Shown one piece after another: positions 5,452-5,744 of a stretch of DNA of 5,744 bases (positions within the stretch are counted from its first letter, which is position 1; every line of letters begins with the position of its first letter). The DNA comes from Chitinophagales bacterium (GTDB lineage Bacteria > Bacteroidota > Bacteroidia > Chitinophagales > Chitinophagaceae). The DNA lies in NCBI GenBank assembly GCA_015654495.1, contig JAATGW010000185.1, forward strand, positions 1 through 5,744. Reading direction: 5' to 3'. The position numbers and the translations under genes were made by a program. The notes under the pieces are model-generated. The model was not told where the DNA came from. It did not search any database and saw nothing but the letters and a program-made list of their open reading frames with translations.

Positions 5452-5744
5452 CTAGCTGATTTTGAGCCTTCCTGCATTGATGACTACAATAATAGTACTC
5501 AGCGTCATGAGTACTGCTCCGGCGGCAGGGTTTAATATGATCCCGGCTTTATATAATACGCCAGCTGCCAGCGGCAATGCGATAATATTGTAACCTGTGG
5601 CCCAGATAAGATTCTGGATCATTTTCCGGTAGGTAGCTTTTCCAAATAAAATAAGATTTACAATGTCCTTTGGATTGCTGTTTACCAAAACAATTCCTGC
5701 GGTTTCAGCTGCTACATCACTGCCACTCCCTACTGCAATACCTA
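5452..5744 (-). CDS. P1B-type heavy-metal ATPase, C-terminal fragment (CopB-like)
   Basis: The last 96 residues of a metal-exporting P-type ATPase; the rest lies beyond the right edge, so the gene is partial by truncation of the window, not by mutation. The frame runs open from the edge to a TAG at 5452-5454. It starts in the end of the phosphorylation domain with GIAVGSGSDVAAETA, the conserved stretch just after the (unseen) GDGxND hinge. TM7 follows, with WATGYNIIALPLAAGVL carrying the metal-site YN pair, then TM8 with MTLSTIIVVINA. The M-x2-ST form in TM8 fits the CopB-like P1B-3 group (MSxST) better than the CopA-like P1B-1 group (MxxSS). Copper or silver is therefore the likely substrate, but the decisive TM6 CPx motif is outside the window. 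It acts in the inner membrane, using ATP to export metal. Confidence 0.93.
   Translation of the reverse strand, partial: GIAVGSGSDVAAETAGIVLVNSNPKDIVNLILFGKATYRKMIQNLIWATGYNIIALPLAAGVLYKAGIILNPAAGAVLMTLSTIIVVINAGRLKIS

Overview
The window looks like a chromosomal stretch from a member of the Bacteroidota, most likely near the Chitinophagaceae. This is inferred from the architecture of the main gene (periplasmic TPRs, a long coiled coil and a HisKA_2-type kinase in one polypeptide), the lack of Shine-Dalgarno signals before the main genes, an AT-rich background with GC-rich palindromes between genes, and the style of the small membrane proteins. No rRNA, tRNA, CRISPR array, intact insertion sequence or complete defence system was recognised.

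Layout. Positions 1-576 hold no convincing gene. They carry a cluster of short GC-rich palindromes (about 119-335) bounded by two diverged copies of one direct repeat, resembling a REP/BIME-type interspersed mosaic. A minus-strand gene (577-1242) encodes an M15-type zinc peptidase with a C-terminal peptidoglycan-binding-like domain, close in organisation to phage endolysins and with no visible signal peptide. A divergent spacer of over 500 bases (1267-1801) follows; it is mostly featureless, with a weak hint of a decayed reading frame. The plus-strand gene at 1802-4138 is a large, apparently orphan sensor histidine kinase.

The right half is convergent. The 464-base gap (4139-4602) is built from a diverged direct duplication and several tandem 7-mer and 14-mer repeats. 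Beyond it, three minus-strand genes are read from right to left: the C-terminal end of a P1B (CopB-like) heavy-metal ATPase cut by the window edge (5452-5744), a small protein with a His/Cys motif (5100-5285), and a five-helix membrane protein (4603-5103). The last two share an ATGA stop/start overlap, which argues for translational coupling. Their position behind the ATPase suggests, but does not prove, a link to metal handling.

No clearly new multi-gene system is evident. The items most worth a second look are the palindrome mosaic at the left, the duplicated low-complexity spacer after the kinase, and the coupled small-protein/membrane-protein pair next to the metal ATPase.
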